Below are positions 1 to 12,490 of a DNA stretch of 64,000 nt, in pieces (the stretch's first letter is position 1; every line of letters starts with the position of its first letter). The translations under genes were made by a program, and so were the position numbers. Source of the DNA: Comamonas testosteroni (GTDB lineage Bacteria > Pseudomonadota > Gammaproteobacteria > Burkholderiales > Burkholderiaceae_C); contig NZ_KZ984442.1 in the NCBI RefSeq assembly GCF_003569915.1, forward strand, positions 62,001 through 126,000, in the 5' to 3' direction. The notes beneath the pieces are model-generated. The model saw only the letters and a list, made by a program, of their open reading frames with translations. It had not been told where the DNA came from and searched no databases.

Positions 1-1302
1 TGTGGCCAGATGAAAGCCGAACACCTGCACGGCGCGCATCAGCGGGTGCAGGCGCTGCGGTGCCAGCATGTCGCCGTGCGAGCGCGACAGCGACTCGTTG
101 ATGATCTGCAGGTCAGCCAGAAACTCCTGCGCCGTGGCATAGGCGTTTTGCGGAGCCACGGCGTGGCGCGCGGCCTCGCCGCCGCTCAGGAGCTTGAGGG
201 TCGCAGCCAGCCGCGCATAAATGCCCGTCAGCGCACGGCGATAAGGCTCGTCGCTGCGGTGCACATTGCCGTCGGGCGAGGCGTCGGCCAGCGCCTTCAT
301 CTCGGGTGTGACATCGACCAGCCGGTCGGACAGCGACAGCTCGCCGCCCAGATAGTGCACCTCGCGCAGATAGTGGCGCAGTGCCACATCGGCCTGACGC
401 GACAGGGCCAGCTCCAGGCTTTGCGCCGTCACAAACGGGTTGCCGTCGCGGTCACCACCAATCCACTGACCCATGCGCAAAAAGCTGTGCGCGGGCAGTT
501 TTTCGCCTAGCTCCTGCTCCAGCTGCGCATAGATCTTGGGAATTTCGTGCAAGAACGTCGCTTCGTAATAAGAGAGCGCGTTTTCAATCTCATCGGCGAC
601 CGTGAGCTTGGAGTGGCGCAGCAAGCGCGTCTGCCACAGCTGGGCCACGCAGGCGCGCAGCTGCGCATCGACACGGGCCAGCTCACGCGGCGTCAGCGCG
701 TCCTTGGCGCTGTTGTAGAGCTGGGCGCGCATTTCGATCTCGTCGCGCTCGGCCAGCAACTGGGCAATGCGGCGCTCAGCCGCCAGAATGCTCTGGCGCT
801 GCACCTCAGTGGGGTGGGCCGTCAGCACGGGGGAGATAAAGCTCTTGGCCAGCGTTTTGGCCACCGAGCCCGAGGACAGGCCCGCCCAGCGCAGCCGCGC
901 CAGCGCTACTTCAATGCTGCCTTCCTGCGTATTGCCGGCGCGCTCATGCACGGCGCGGCGGCGAATGTGGTGGCGGTCTTCGGCCAGATTGGCCAGATGC
1001 GAGAAATAGGTAAAGGCGCGAATCACGCTCACCGTCTGGTCGCTGGACAGCCCCTTGAGCAGCTTCTTGAGGGCCTTGTCCGCCGCCTCATCGGCATCGC
1101 GGCGAAAGCTCACCGACAGCTGGCGCACCTGCTCGACCAGCGCGAAAGCGGCTTCGCCTTCCTGCTCGCGGATCACGTCGCCGAGCATGCGGCCCAGCAG
1201 GCGGATGTCCTCAATCAGCGGTAAATCCTTGTCCCTGGACTTGTCCGTCGTGCGCTGCGGCTTGTCGGTTCCAGCGGCAGTTTGGGGGCGGGCGGCAGGC
1301 AT
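1..1302 (-). CDS. ppc: Phosphoenolpyruvate carboxylase, N-terminal part (runs off window)
   Basis: Catalyses PEP + bicarbonate to oxaloacetate + phosphate, the anaplerotic entry to the TCA cycle; cytoplasmic. My translation of the minus strand from ATG 1302-1300 is open to base 1 (434 codons) and begins [16 protein letters not shown]. It contains the family signatures [12 protein letters not shown], with the catalytic His, and [10 protein letters not shown]. An AAGGAG ribosome binding site lies 8 nt before the ATG. The family is usually 900 residues or more, so roughly half is seen; the C-terminal half with the second active-site signature is outside. It is divergent from hemC with a 78-bp shared upstream region. 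Confidence 0.95.
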   Translation of the reverse strand, partial: MPAARPQTAAGTDKPQRTTDKSRDKDLPLIEDIRLLGRMLGDVIREQEGEAAFALVEQVRQLSVSFRRDADEAADKALKKLLKGLSSDQTVSVIRAFTYFSHLANLAEDRHHIRRRAVHERAGNTQEGSIEVALARLRWAGLSSGSVAKTLAKSFISPVLTAHPTEVQRQSILAAERRIAQLLAERDEIEMRAQLYNSAKDALTPRELARVDAQLRACVAQLWQTRLLRHSKLTVADEIENALSYYEATFLHEIPKIYAQLEQELGEKLPAHSFLRMGQWIGGDRDGNPFVTAQSLELALSRQADVALRHYLREVHYLGGELSLSDRLVDVTPEMKALADASPDGNVHRSDEPYRRALTGIYARLAATLKLLSGGEAARHAVAPQNAYATAQEFLADLQIINESLSRSHGDMLAPQRLHPLMRAVQVFGFHLAT

Positions 1303-1380
1303 GGACTTTTCTCCTTGGGAGCTATGTAGGTCAACGCGCCATGCTAGCATTCCCTGTTCCCCGCTCGAGACCGCGCCGTC

Positions 1381-2322
1381 ATGAAATTTTCTTCATCCTC
1401 CCCCACATCTATCGTCATTGCCACACGTGAAAGCCAGCTGGCCATGTGGCAGGCTGAGCATGTGCAGGCGATCTTGCGCGGCCGTGGTCACGAAGTGCAG
1501 CTGCTGGGCATGACTACCAAGGGCGACCAGATTCTGGACCGCGCGCTGTCCAAGGTTGGCGGCAAGGGCCTGTTCGTCAAGGAGCTGGAAGTTGCCCTTG
1601 AAGAAGGCCGCGCCAATCTGGCCGTGCACTCGCTCAAGGATGTGCCCATGGAGCTGCCCGAAGGCTTTGTGCTGGCCTGCGTGATGACACGCGAAGACCC
1701 GCGCGACGCCTTTGTCTCTAATAAATATGCAAGCCTGGACGAGCTGCCCCAGGGCGCCGTGGTCGGTACCTCCAGCCTGCGCCGTCAGGCTTTGCTGCAT
1801 GCGCTGCGCCCTGATCTGAAGATCGAAGCGCTGCGCGGCAACGTCAACACCCGTCTGCGCAAGCTCGACGAAGGCCAGTACGACGCGATTGTTCTGGCCG
1901 CTGCCGGCCTGATGCGTCTGGGCATGGCCGATCGCATTCGCATGAAATTTGATCCCGCCCAGATGCTGCCCGCCGCAGGTCAGGGCGCGCTGGGCATTGA
2001 AGTCTGCGCCAACCGTCAGGACGTGATTGACGCGCTGGCTCCGCTGGCCGACATGACAACCTGGCTGACCGTGACAGCCGAGCGCGCCGTCAGCCGCTGC
2101 ATGGGCGGCAGCTGCTCCATGCCGCTGGCCGCCTTTGGCCGCTTTGAGGGCGATACCTTGCATATGGATGCCGCCTGGGGCGATATGGAAGGCAAGAAAG
2201 CCCTGGTGCGCGCGCAGGCCAGCGCTGTCGTGACCGACTTTGCCGCCGCCAATGCGCTGGGCGAAAGCCTGGCCGCCCAGTTGCAGGCCGCTGGCGCCAT
2301 CCCTGCCCCCAAACAGGCCTGA
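1381..2322 (+). CDS. hemC: Hydroxymethylbilane synthase (porphobilinogen deaminase)
   Basis: Polymerises four porphobilinogen molecules to hydroxymethylbilane in haem/sirohaem synthesis. 313 aa, the normal length. HSLKDVP at residues 83-89 includes the catalytic Asp87, and GGSCSMP places Cys245 as the attachment point of the dipyrromethane cofactor. SSLRRQ and AAGQGALG are further family blocks. First gene of a tight hemC-hemD-hemX-hemY run: hemD starts 12 bp after the stop, which fits an operon. No strong ribosome binding site precedes the ATG. A long antisense reading frame here is only a GC-driven shadow. Confidence 0.97.
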   Translation: MKFSSSSPTSIVIATRESQLAMWQAEHVQAILRGRGHEVQLLGMTTKGDQILDRALSKVGGKGLFVKELEVALEEGRANLAVHSLKDVPMELPEGFVLACVMTREDPRDAFVSNKYASLDELPQGAVVGTSSLRRQALLHALRPDLKIEALRGNVNTRLRKLDEGQYDAIVLAAAGLMRLGMADRIRMKFDPAQMLPAAGQGALGIEVCANRQDVIDALAPLADMTTWLTVTAERAVSRCMGGSCSMPLAAFGRFEGDTLHMDAAWGDMEGKKALVRAQASAVVTDFAAANALGESLAAQLQAAGAIPAPKQA

Positions 2323-2334
2323 GCCGCGCCAGCC

Positions 2335-3159
2335 ATGCGCGCGCGCATTCTTGTCACCCGCCCGCAGCATGATGCCCAGCCCTGGGTCAGCGCGCTGCAG
2401 GCGCGCGGCCTAGAGGCCATTGCTCTGCCGCTGCTGGCTATTGGTGCATGCAGCGATGCGGCTGCCCAGCAGGCGCTGAGCAGCGCCAGACAAGCCGCGC
2501 TCACGCCCGGCCACTACCGCGCCGTCATGTTTGTCAGCGGCAATGCGGTGCAGTACTTTTTTGAGTCAAATCAGCCTCTAGTCCATGATTCATATAGGCT
2601 TCTAGCTCCTGATACAAGAGCATGGACTCCCGGCCCCGGCACTGCCCGAACCCTGCTGGCGGCGGGTGTGCCCGCGCATCAGATCGACGGCCCGGCTGCG
2701 GACGCTGCGCAGTTTGAATCCGAATCACTATGGCAAAGCGTGCAGGGCCAGATCCACCCCGGCGACCGCGTGCTCATCGTGCGCGGGGACAGCCCTGCGC
2801 CAGACACCACACCCAGCACCCAGGGCGCAGGCCGCGAATGGCTGGCCGCGCGGCTGCGTGAGGCAGGAGCCCAGGTGGAACTGCTGGCCGTCTATCAGCG
2901 CCTTTTGCCGCAGTGGACGCCTGAGCAGCTCGATCTCGCGCGCGCAGCGGCGACCGATGGCAGCCTGTGGCTGTTCAGCAGCTCCGAAGCTGTTGCCAAC
3001 CTGCAACAGTTGCTGCCCGCTCAGGATTGGCGCCAAGGGCTGGCGCTCACTACCCATGCACGCATTGCCGCCAAAGCACAAAGCGCCGGTTTTGGCCGCG
3101 TTTTGCAAAGCCGTCCTATGCAGGGTGATGTGATCGCGTCTATAGAATCAGCTCTATGA
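2335..3159 (+). CDS. hemD: Uroporphyrinogen-III synthase
   Basis: Cyclises hydroxymethylbilane, with inversion of ring D, to uroporphyrinogen III. 274 aa, in the HemD range, beginning with the ILVTRPQHDAQPWV type N-terminus. The family is poorly conserved; identity rests also on its place between hemC and hemX. The stop overlaps the hemX start (ATG 3156, TGA 3157-3159), implying translational coupling. Oddity: residues about 75-95 (FFESNQPLVHDSYRLLAPDT) are encoded by AT-richer DNA resembling the dispersed extragenic repeat seen elsewhere in this window, so the protein seems to carry an in-frame repeat-derived insert. Confidence 0.93.
   Translation: MRARILVTRPQHDAQPWVSALQARGLEAIALPLLAIGACSDAAAQQALSSARQAALTPGHYRAVMFVSGNAVQYFFESNQPLVHDSYRLLAPDTRAWTPGPGTARTLLAAGVPAHQIDGPAADAAQFESESLWQSVQGQIHPGDRVLIVRGDSPAPDTTPSTQGAGREWLAARLREAGAQVELLAVYQRLLPQWTPEQLDLARAAATDGSLWLFSSSEAVANLQQLLPAQDWRQGLALTTHARIAAKAQSAGFGRVLQSRPMQGDVIASIESAL
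2557..2619 (+). repeat. Dispersed Comamonadaceae-type repeat, copy inside hemD
   Basis: A stretch of clearly lower GC than the surrounding gene, with the pattern CAGCCTCTAGTCC then TATAGGCTTCTAGCTCCTGA. It aligns with the intergenic copy at 6931-6982 (GGCTGCTAGTCC then GGACTTCCAGCTATTG). It stays in frame with hemD and adds about 20 residues without a stop. Confidence 0.6.
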
Positions 3160-4250
3160 GCTCCGACGCCATCCCCACGACTGAAAACCAGCCACAAGAC
3201 TCCCTGATTTCCTCTGCCGCCGGGCGCGGTGCACCCATGCCTGTGGTGCTGACGCTGGGTGCCGTGGCCATCGCGGCGTTGGTAGCCTGCGGCATGCTGT
3301 GGCAGCGCGTGGGCAATATGCAGGAGCAACTGGCCCGCCAGTCGGCCCAGTCCGGCGCTCAGTCGGTAGAGGCGCGCACTCTGGCCAAGGATGCACAGGA
3401 CCTGGCCCGCGACAGCGCGGCCCGCGTCTCCGTCATGGAAGCGCGCGTGGGTGAACTGAACCTGCAGCGCAACCAGCTTGAAGAGCTGATGCAGAGCATG
3501 TCGCGCTCGCGCGATGAAAACCTGGTGGCCGATATCGAATCCGCTGTGCGCATGGCCCAGCAGCAGGCCGAGCTGTCGGGCAGCCTGCAGCCGCTGGTGG
3601 CCACGCTCAAATCCGCCAAGAAGCGCGTGGAAGGCGCAGCCCAGCCAAGACTGGCCCCGGTGATTCGCGCCATGGATCTGGACCTGGACAAGCTCTCACG
3701 CATGAGCGTGACCGACACCACAGGCGTGCTCACCCGCATCGAAGACCTGACGCGTCAGGTCGACGATCTGCCCCTGATCAACGATGTGGGCCGCCTGCGC
3801 AGCCGCGCGCCTGAGTCGGGCCAGGCCAGCGCCGAGCAGGCTGCGGCCGACGCCGCCCTCTCACCCACGCAGTGGGCCTGGTGGCAGGGGCAGGGCCACC
3901 GCCTGTGGGTGGCGGTGCGCGATGGCGCGTCCGATCTGGTACGCGTGCGCCGCATCGATCACCCCGAGGTCGCCCTGCTGGCCCCCGAGCAAGGCTACTT
4001 TCTGCGTGAGAACCTCAAGCTCAAGCTGCTCAACGCCCGGCTGGCCCTGCTCTCGCGCCAATGGGAATCGGCCCGCACCGACCTGAGCTCGGCCAGCGCC
4101 ATGCTGAGCAAATACTTCGACACCCGCTCCCGCCGCACCGAGGCGGCGCTGACCCAGTTGCAGCAGATTCAGACCAATCTGCACAGCACAGAGCAGGTCA
4201 AGCTCGACGACACACTGACCGCGCTGGCCACCGCCGCGGCGGGCCGCTAA
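3156..4250 (+). CDS. hemX: HemX-family membrane protein (uroporphyrinogen-III C-methyltransferase-like)
   Basis: 364 aa. A short cytoplasmic N-terminus is followed by one membrane helix (about residues 25-48, VVLTLGAVAIAALVACGMLW) and a long, mostly helical periplasmic region with coiled-coil character. It matches the HemX family that lies between hemD and hemY in proteobacteria. Although often annotated as uroporphyrinogen methyltransferase, no SAM-binding motif is visible; a scaffolding role in haem synthesis is more likely. It starts within the hemD stop and ends 18 bp before hemY. Confidence 0.9.
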   Translation: MSSDAIPTTENQPQDSLISSAAGRGAPMPVVLTLGAVAIAALVACGMLWQRVGNMQEQLARQSAQSGAQSVEARTLAKDAQDLARDSAARVSVMEARVGELNLQRNQLEELMQSMSRSRDENLVADIESAVRMAQQQAELSGSLQPLVATLKSAKKRVEGAAQPRLAPVIRAMDLDLDKLSRMSVTDTTGVLTRIEDLTRQVDDLPLINDVGRLRSRAPESGQASAEQAAADAALSPTQWAWWQGQGHRLWVAVRDGASDLVRVRRIDHPEVALLAPEQGYFLRENLKLKLLNARLALLSRQWESARTDLSSASAMLSKYFDTRSRRTEAALTQLQQIQTNLHSTEQVKLDDTLTALATAAAGR

Positions 4251-4268
4251 GCAAGGGAGGACACCAAG

Positions 4269-5579
4269 ATGCGTGCTGCCTTGTGGCTGATGGGTCTGTT
4301 TGCCGTGGCCGTGGCCACCGCCTTGTTTGCTGGCAACAACCAGAGCACTGTGACCTGGTTCTGGGCGCCCTACCGGGTGGATATGTCGCTGAATCTGGCC
4401 ATCGCGCTGGTGTTTCTGGCCTTTGTGCTGCTCTATGCCGCGCTGCGCGCGCTGGCCACGCTGCTGCAGATGCCGCATCAGGCACGCCGCTGGCGTGTGC
4501 AGCAAAAAGAGCGCGCCATGAGCCAGAGCCTGCTCGAATCGCTGTCCCACCTGCAGGCTGGCCGTTTCCTGCGCGCCCGCAAGGCCGCGCTGGTGGCCCT
4601 GTCCACCGAGCAATCGCTGCGTGAGGCTGATGCCGCCATTCCCTATGGCGAGCGCCTGGGCGCCACCGCCCACCTGCTGGCCGCTGATGCATCGCATGCG
4701 CTGCAGGACGCCGCCCTGCGCGACAAGCACTGGCAGCAGGCTCTGGCGCTGCTGCCCGCCCCCGGCAACACGCAGGATCAGGAAATCCGCGAAGGCGCGC
4801 AGATGCGCTCGGCCCGCTGGGCGCTGGACGACCGCGACGCCAACGAATCCATTCAGCGCCTGGGCGATCTGCCTCTGGGCGCGGCGCGCCGCACGATTGC
4901 ACTGCGCATCAAGCTCAAGGCCGCGCGGCTGGCGGGCAATACCAAGGTCGCGCTGGACACGGCCCGCCTGCTGGCCAAGCACCGTGCGTTCTCGCCCGCC
5001 GCATCGGCCAGCGTGGTGCGCGGTCTGCTGCTGGCCAGCATTCGCGATGCGCGCGACACCTCATCGCTGCAGCAGTTCTGGCTGTCGCTTGATGAAGACG
5101 AGCGCGCCATGCCCGAAGTCGCCATTCCCGCCACCGAGCGCCTGATTGCGCTGGGCGGCGAAGCCCAGCAAGCCCGCGCCTGGCTGCTGCCCGTGTGGGA
5201 GCATCTGATGGCCCACCCCGGCCCGCGCACCGAAGCGCACCTGCCCCAACTGGTGCAAGTGCTGCAGTCCTGCATGGGCAAGCTCGATGCCGCCTGGCTG
5301 GCCCGCTTTGAAGCCGCCGCCAATGCCCACCCGCGCGAGCCGCGTCTGCAGTATCTGGCCGGCGTGGCCTGCGTGCAGCGCGAACTCTGGGGCAAGGCCC
5401 AGCAGATGCTGACCCGCGCAGCACCGCTGCTGCAGGAGCCCGCTTTACGCACCCGTGCCTGGCAGCGTCTGGCCCTGATGGCCGAGCATCGCGGCGATAT
5501 GGAAGCCTCCGCCATTGCCTGGAAGCTGGCCGCACAGTCCCATGTGGTGCTGCCGGACAACCCGGCACAGGACGAGTAA
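4269..5579 (+). CDS. hemY: HemY-family tetratricopeptide membrane protein
   Basis: 436 aa. Two N-terminal membrane helices (about residues 1-20 and 36-60) precede a long helical-repeat region typical of proteobacterial HemY, which acts late in haem synthesis in an undefined way. This is not the oxygen-dependent protoporphyrinogen oxidase that bears the same name in Gram-positives. A strong GGGAGG ribosome binding site lies before the ATG. Last gene of the hemCDXY run. Confidence 0.92.
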   Translation: MRAALWLMGLFAVAVATALFAGNNQSTVTWFWAPYRVDMSLNLAIALVFLAFVLLYAALRALATLLQMPHQARRWRVQQKERAMSQSLLESLSHLQAGRFLRARKAALVALSTEQSLREADAAIPYGERLGATAHLLAADASHALQDAALRDKHWQQALALLPAPGNTQDQEIREGAQMRSARWALDDRDANESIQRLGDLPLGAARRTIALRIKLKAARLAGNTKVALDTARLLAKHRAFSPAASASVVRGLLLASIRDARDTSSLQQFWLSLDEDERAMPEVAIPATERLIALGGEAQQARAWLLPVWEHLMAHPGPRTEAHLPQLVQVLQSCMGKLDAAWLARFEAAANAHPREPRLQYLAGVACVQRELWGKAQQMLTRAAPLLQEPALRTRAWQRLALMAEHRGDMEASAIAWKLAAQSHVVLPDNPAQDE

Positions 5580-5610
5580 ACGGCCTTTGCGCCTCTGACC
5601 GCTCTGATCC

Positions 5611-5652
5611 TTCAGCTTTTTTGAACTGAGACCTCAAAACAGCTGAACCTTT
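5611..5652 (+). terminator. Hairpin after hemY, probable terminator
   Basis: TTCAGCT then TTTTGA pairs with TCAAAA then AGCTGAA (arms 5611-5624 and 5634-5647), followed by CCTTTTTG. It sits 31 bp after the hemY stop. Confidence 0.6.
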
Positions 5653-5729
5653 TTGCACTTCGGGCTTCATACACTGCAACCCGTGCTTCGCTGATCCATG
5701 GCGATGCCGACTGATTGATTGCAGTTTCG

Positions 5730-6287
5730 ATGAATTCCGCTTCCACCTCTTCCATCAAGCGCTACAGCGCCACCGCCATGGGCTTGCACTGGGTGCTGGC
5801 TCTGGCCCTGATCGGTATTTTCGGTTTCGGTCTGTACATGACCGGCCTGCCGTTCTCGCCCGCCCGCCTCAAGTACTTCAACTGGCACAAATGGGCTGGC
5901 ATGACAATTCTGATGCTGTCGGTGCTGCGCCTTGTCTGGCGCATCACCCACCGCCCGCCAGAACTGCCCGAAGCCGTCACCCGCACCATGCCCGGCTGGC
6001 AGCGCGTGGCCCACCATGGCGTGCACCACCTGATGTATGTGCTGTTCTTTGCCATTCCCCTCGTGGGCTGGATGTACAGCTCGGCAGCGGGCTTTCCCAT
6101 CGTTCTGTTCGGGCAGATTCCGCTGCCTGACCTGGTGGGCAAGAGCCCCGAACTGGCCGAAGCCCTTAAGCCCTGGCATGGTTATCTGGCCTATGCGCTG
6201 GCCGCGCTGGTGGTGATGCATATTGCTGCGGTGGTCAAGCATCAACTGATCGACCGTGATGGTCTGCTGAAACGGATGACCCCCTGA
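5730..6287 (+). CDS. Cytochrome b561-type di-haem membrane protein
   Basis: 186 aa with four predicted membrane helices. Histidines suited to bind two b haems occur in GLHW, NWHKW, HHGVHH and the last helix VVMHIAAVVKH. The family passes electrons between the quinone pool and periplasmic partners; bacterial members (YceJ/CybB) are often next to yceI, as here. I chose ATG 5730; a TTG at 5715 in the same frame is possible, and neither has a strong ribosome binding site. Probably co-transcribed with the two yceI genes. Confidence 0.9.
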   Translation: MNSASTSSIKRYSATAMGLHWVLALALIGIFGFGLYMTGLPFSPARLKYFNWHKWAGMTILMLSVLRLVWRITHRPPELPEAVTRTMPGWQRVAHHGVHHLMYVLFFAIPLVGWMYSSAAGFPIVLFGQIPLPDLVGKSPELAEALKPWHGYLAYALAALVVMHIAAVVKHQLIDRDGLLKRMTP

Positions 6288-6364
6288 GCGGCTCTTGCTC
6301 GGCGTTACTCGCTTGGGCCACGCCGGTTTTTGAATTCTTTCTTTTCATCACAAGGAGTTTTTTG

Positions 6365-6928
6365 ATGAAAGTCCTTTTCTCTTCTGCATTGATCGCTGCC
6401 GCTTTTCTAGGCAGCACAGCCCATGCCGACCAGGCTCTGGTGCCCGCACAAAGCGCCATCAACTTTGAAGCCAAGCAAATGGGCGTGCCGCTCAAGGGCC
6501 ACTTCAAGAAGTTTGATGCCAAGGTGAGTTTCGATGCCGCCAAGCCCGAGACCAGCAAGATCCACTTCAGCATCGACATGGGCAGCGCCACTCTGGGTGT
6601 GAAGGAAACCGATGCCGAGCTGCCCAAGGCAGACTGGTTCAACGTCGCCAAATTCCCTCAAGCCACGTTTGACTCCAGCGCCGTCAAGGCTCTGGGCGGC
6701 GGCAAGTACCAGATCGATGGCACGCTGACCATCAAGGGCACGGCGCAGAAAGTGTCCCTGCCCGTGGCATTGACGCAAGCGGGCGGCACCACCACCGCCA
6801 CTGGCACACTGCCTCTGAAGCGCCTGACCTTCAAGATTGGTGATGGCGACTGGAAGGACACCTCCATGGTGGCCGATGAAGTCAATGTGCAGTTCAAGCT
6901 CGCGCTCACTGGCGTAGGCAAGATTTGA
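6365..6928 (+). CDS. YceI-family periplasmic lipid-binding protein, copy 1
   Basis: 187 aa. A signal peptide (MKVLFSSALIAAAFLG to AHA) is followed by a YceI lipocalin-like barrel (ALVPAQSAINFEAKQMGVPL...). The family binds isoprenoid or amphiphilic ligands in the periplasm. AAGGAG lies 8 nt before the ATG; a TTG one codon upstream is less likely. It follows cytochrome b561 by 77 bp and precedes a second YceI gene, suggesting a joint role in isoprenoid or quinone handling (inference). Confidence 0.9.
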   Translation: MKVLFSSALIAAAFLGSTAHADQALVPAQSAINFEAKQMGVPLKGHFKKFDAKVSFDAAKPETSKIHFSIDMGSATLGVKETDAELPKADWFNVAKFPQATFDSSAVKALGGGKYQIDGTLTIKGTAQKVSLPVALTQAGGTTTATGTLPLKRLTFKIGDGDWKDTSMVADEVNVQFKLALTGVGKI

Positions 6929-6930
6929 GT

Positions 6931-6982
6931 CTTTTTGGCTGCTAGTCCTTATATCAATTGGACTTCCAGCTATTGTTTTTGA
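6931..6982 (+). repeat. Dispersed extragenic repeat with hairpin
   Basis: AT-rich element between the two yceI genes: TTTTTGGCTGCTAGTCC, then GGACTTCCAGCTATTG, then TTTTTGA. TAGTCC and GGACT form a short stem. Related to copies at 2557, 53216 and 63784. It may act as an mRNA hairpin between the genes. Confidence 0.6.
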
Positions 6983-7011
6983 TTTGTGTGAACCTTAAAG
7001 GAAACCTGACC

Positions 7012-7587
7012 ATGCGTACTGCTCTGTTTGCCCTGGCCGCTGCCTCCGTGTTTGCAACCGCTGCCCAAGCCGCACCTGCAAGCTACGCGATCGACCCCAC
7101 CCACACGTTTGCCAGCTTCGAGATCGACCACTTCGGCGCATCGACCAACCGCGCCCGCTTCGACAAGAAGACCGGCTCGGTCGAGTTCGACAAGGCTGCC
7201 AAGACCGGCAAGGTGGAAGTCACTCTGGACATGACCAGCGTGAACTCCGGCACGGCCGCTTTCAACAAGCACCTGCAAAGCGCTGACATCTTCAACGCCG
7301 AGAAATTCCCCGAAGCCAAGTTTGTCTCCGACAAGTTTGTGTTTGACGGCGACAAGCTCAAGGAAGTCACCGGCCAGCTGACGCTGCTGGGCAAGACCGC
7401 TCCCATCACCATCAAGGCCAATAAGTTCACCTGCTACGAAAGCCCCATGCTGCAAAAGCGTGAAGTCTGCGGCGGCGACTTTGAAGCCACCATCGACCGC
7501 ACCCAGTGGGGCGTGAACTATGGCATCCCCTACGGCTTCCCCAAGGAAGTGCGTCTGGTTCTGCAGATTGAAGCCGTGAAGCAATAA
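7012..7587 (+). CDS. YceI-family periplasmic lipid-binding protein, copy 2
   Basis: 191 aa. Signal peptide MRTALFALAAASVFATAAQA, then a YceI barrel (YAIDPTHTFASFEIDHFGAS). It contains a Cys pair (TCYESPML...REVCGG) typical of one YceI subgroup. The start at ATG 7012 is chosen for the AAAGGA ribosome binding site; the frame runs 54 bp further upstream without support. It is divergent in sequence from the preceding YceI gene, so this is an old duplication rather than a fresh one. Confidence 0.92.
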   Translation: MRTALFALAAASVFATAAQAAPASYAIDPTHTFASFEIDHFGASTNRARFDKKTGSVEFDKAAKTGKVEVTLDMTSVNSGTAAFNKHLQSADIFNAEKFPEAKFVSDKFVFDGDKLKEVTGQLTLLGKTAPITIKANKFTCYESPMLQKREVCGGDFEATIDRTQWGVNYGIPYGFPKEVRLVLQIEAVKQ

Positions 7588-7608
7588 CAAGTTTCTGCGC
7601 TCCCCATC

Positions 7609-7645
7609 AAGCCCGGCCCGTGCCAACGGACCGGGCTTTTTCTTT
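7609..7645 (+). terminator. Rho-independent terminator after the yceI genes
   Basis: AAGCCCGGCCCGT pairs with ACGGACCGGGCTT, followed by TTTCTTT. It begins 22 bp after the stop of the second yceI gene. Confidence 0.88.
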
Positions 7646-7768
7646 GTCCGGGTCGAAGTGACTCCAGACAAACCCGTAATCCTTGGCTTCGACGTGGAAT
7701 TTCATTTAAGTAAATTGATTATGGATAGTAGAATTTCACCATACCCCTCGATCCAAGGAGACAACTTC

Positions 7769-8428
7769 ATGAACGCCAGCGCCCAAACCGCCCCCACCCC
7801 GGTTTACTCCCAGCCCCGCCGTGTCGACATGAGCGGCCTACCCACACCCGCCGCCGTGCAGCAGTTGCACCACTACGCCTACAAGGCCCGTGACGCTGAG
7901 GAAACCCGCCACTTCTACGAAGACATCCTGGGTCTGCCGCTCTACCACATCATTCAGAGCGACTACGTGCCCTCCACGGGCGAGTACTGCCCCTACACCC
8001 ACTTCTTCTTCCGCCTCAAAGACGGCTCGTTCATTGCCTTCTTCGACATTGGTGACGACGAAGCGGCCCTGCCCTCACCCAACACGCCGCTGTGGATCAA
8101 CCACATCTCCTTCCGCGTGGATACGGTGGAGGAACTGGAAAACACCAAGGCCCGCCTGCAGGCCTGCGGCGTGGAAGTGCTGGGCGTGACCGACCACCAC
8201 ATCTTCAAGAGCATTTACTTCTTCGACCCCAACGGCATCCGCCTGGAGCTGACCGCCCAACTGGCCGACGCAGTGCAGATGCAAAAAGAAAGCACTACCG
8301 CCCACACCCGCCTGAACGAGTGGACAACGCGCAAGGAGCAATGGCGCAAGGAGCGCGCAGAGGGCAAGTCGGCTGCGCCACTCAAGCCTCAGAGCAATGA
8401 CCGCCCGGAATTTGTTCCGACGAAATAA
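7769..8428 (+). CDS. VOC-family (glyoxalase/extradiol dioxygenase fold) protein
   Basis: 219 aa. Single vicinal-oxygen-chelate domain: [20 protein letters not shown] at the start of the first beta-alpha module, NHISFRV in the second, and a closing RLELTA. Likely metal ligands are the His of HHYAY, the His of NHISF and the Glu of RLELT. The substrate cannot be told. AAGGAG lies 8 nt before ATG 7769; the open frame reaches 37 codons further up but lacks a ribosome binding site. An AT-rich stretch at 7700-7740 is a plausible promoter region. Confidence 0.85.
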   Translation: MNASAQTAPTPVYSQPRRVDMSGLPTPAAVQQLHHYAYKARDAEETRHFYEDILGLPLYHIIQSDYVPSTGEYCPYTHFFFRLKDGSFIAFFDIGDDEAALPSPNTPLWINHISFRVDTVEELENTKARLQACGVEVLGVTDHHIFKSIYFFDPNGIRLELTAQLADAVQMQKESTTAHTRLNEWTTRKEQWRKERAEGKSAAPLKPQSNDRPEFVPTK

Positions 8429-8496
8429 GACCTACCGCGCCCATCAGTGGATCGGATCGCTAAAATCATTGGCAATCCGTCCTAATTTCTATGCAG

Positions 8497-8530
8497 ACGG
8501 CATCCCTCTTCTGGATGCCGTTTTCATTTT
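8497..8530 (+). terminator. Hairpin with T-run in the valS leader
   Basis: ACGGCATCC pairs with GGATGCCGT, followed by TTTCATTTTC. It ends the VOC gene unit, or may act as an attenuator if the valS promoter lies upstream at about 8455-8480. Confidence 0.7.
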
Positions 8531-8552
8531 CAGAATTCTTTGCCACGCAGCC

Positions 8553-11456
<2,904 letters not shown>

Positions 11457-11478
11457 ACCCCGTTAAACTCGCTACATC

Positions 11479-11503
11479 AAGGCGCAGGCACCTGCGCCTT
11501 TTT
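11479..11503 (+). terminator. Rho-independent terminator of valS
   Basis: AAGGCGCAGG, loop CA, CCTGCGCCTT followed by TTT. It lies 23 bp after the valS stop and 20 bp before galU. Confidence 0.88.
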
Positions 11504-11522
11504 CCATTCCCCGTTGACTATC

Positions 11523-12410
11523 ATGAACAATCAAACTCGCGTTCGCAAAGCAGTGTTTCCGGTTGCAGGTCTGGGCACCCGCTTTCTACCAGCCACCAAG
11601 GCATCTCCCAAGGAAATGCTGCCGGTGGTGGACAAGCCACTGATCCAGTACGCTGTGGAAGAAGCCTATGAGGCTGGCATCCGCGACATGATCTTTGTGA
11701 CGGGCCGCAGCAAACGCGCCATCGAAGACCATTTCGACACCTCATACGAGCTGGAAAATGAGCTGGAGAACGCAGGCAAGCAAGCCATGCTGGACTTGGT
11801 GCGTAGCGTCAGCCCTGCCGATATGAACTGCCTGTTTGTACGCCAGCCCCGCTCCCTGGGTCTGGGTCATGCCGTGCTGTGCGCAGAGCCGCTGGTTAAC
11901 AATGAACCTTTTGCTGTCATTCTGGCCGACGACCTGATGACGGGTGACAACGGTGGCCCCGGTGTAATGGCACAAATGACCGCCGCTTTCCAGAAGCAAG
12001 GCCGCTCTCTGCTGGCCGTGCAGGAGGTGCCTCTGGAGCACACCAAGCGCTATGGCATCGTCAAGGGCGAGCCCGCAGGTGGCCCGCTGATGCGCATTGA
12101 CCAAATCGTGGAAAAGCCTGCTCCTGAAAAAGCCCCTTCCCGCATGGGCGTGGCAGGCCGCTATGTGCTGACGCCAGCCATCTTTGATGAGATCCGCAAC
12201 CAGCCCAAGGGCGTGGGCGGAGAAATCCAGCTGACCGATGCCATCGAGCGCCTGATGGCCCATGAAGCCGTCTACGCCTTCCAGTACGCAGGCAAACGTT
12301 ATGACTGCGGCAGCAAGGAAGGCTTTTTGCAGGCCACGGTGGAGCTGGCGCTGCAGCATCCCGATGTGGGCGAGAGCTTTCGCGAGTATCTGAAGTCACT
12401 GAGCATCTGA
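11523..12410 (+). CDS. galU: UTP-glucose-1-phosphate uridylyltransferase
   Basis: Makes UDP-glucose from UTP and glucose-1-phosphate for lipopolysaccharide and exopolysaccharide. 295 aa, usual length. The nucleotidyltransferase signature [18 protein letters not shown] is intact with the catalytic Lys, and VEKP and GGEIQLTDA are typical. ATG 11523 is preferred to an in-frame TTG at 11514. It is bounded by terminators on both sides, so monocistronic. Confidence 0.95.
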   Translation: MNNQTRVRKAVFPVAGLGTRFLPATKASPKEMLPVVDKPLIQYAVEEAYEAGIRDMIFVTGRSKRAIEDHFDTSYELENELENAGKQAMLDLVRSVSPADMNCLFVRQPRSLGLGHAVLCAEPLVNNEPFAVILADDLMTGDNGGPGVMAQMTAAFQKQGRSLLAVQEVPLEHTKRYGIVKGEPAGGPLMRIDQIVEKPAPEKAPSRMGVAGRYVLTPAIFDEIRNQPKGVGGEIQLTDAIERLMAHEAVYAFQYAGKRYDCGSKEGFLQATVELALQHPDVGESFREYLKSLSI

Positions 12411-12430
12411 AGCTCTGCGACCTCAAAGAA

Positions 12431-12456
12431 AAGGCCTGCATCTGCAGGCCTTTTTT
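12431..12456. terminator. Terminator between galU and tusA
   Basis: AAGGCCTGCA, TC, TGCAGGCCTT then a T-run. It lies between two convergent genes; the A-run on the other side could let it serve both strands. Confidence 0.88.
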
Positions 12457-12490
12457 ACGTTGGCAGCTCTTAAATCAAGAGCATTCAATA

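Noticed and set aside
5715-5729. TTG start for the cytochrome b561 gene
   Set aside because: Adds five residues without a ribosome binding site; ATG 5730 is simpler.
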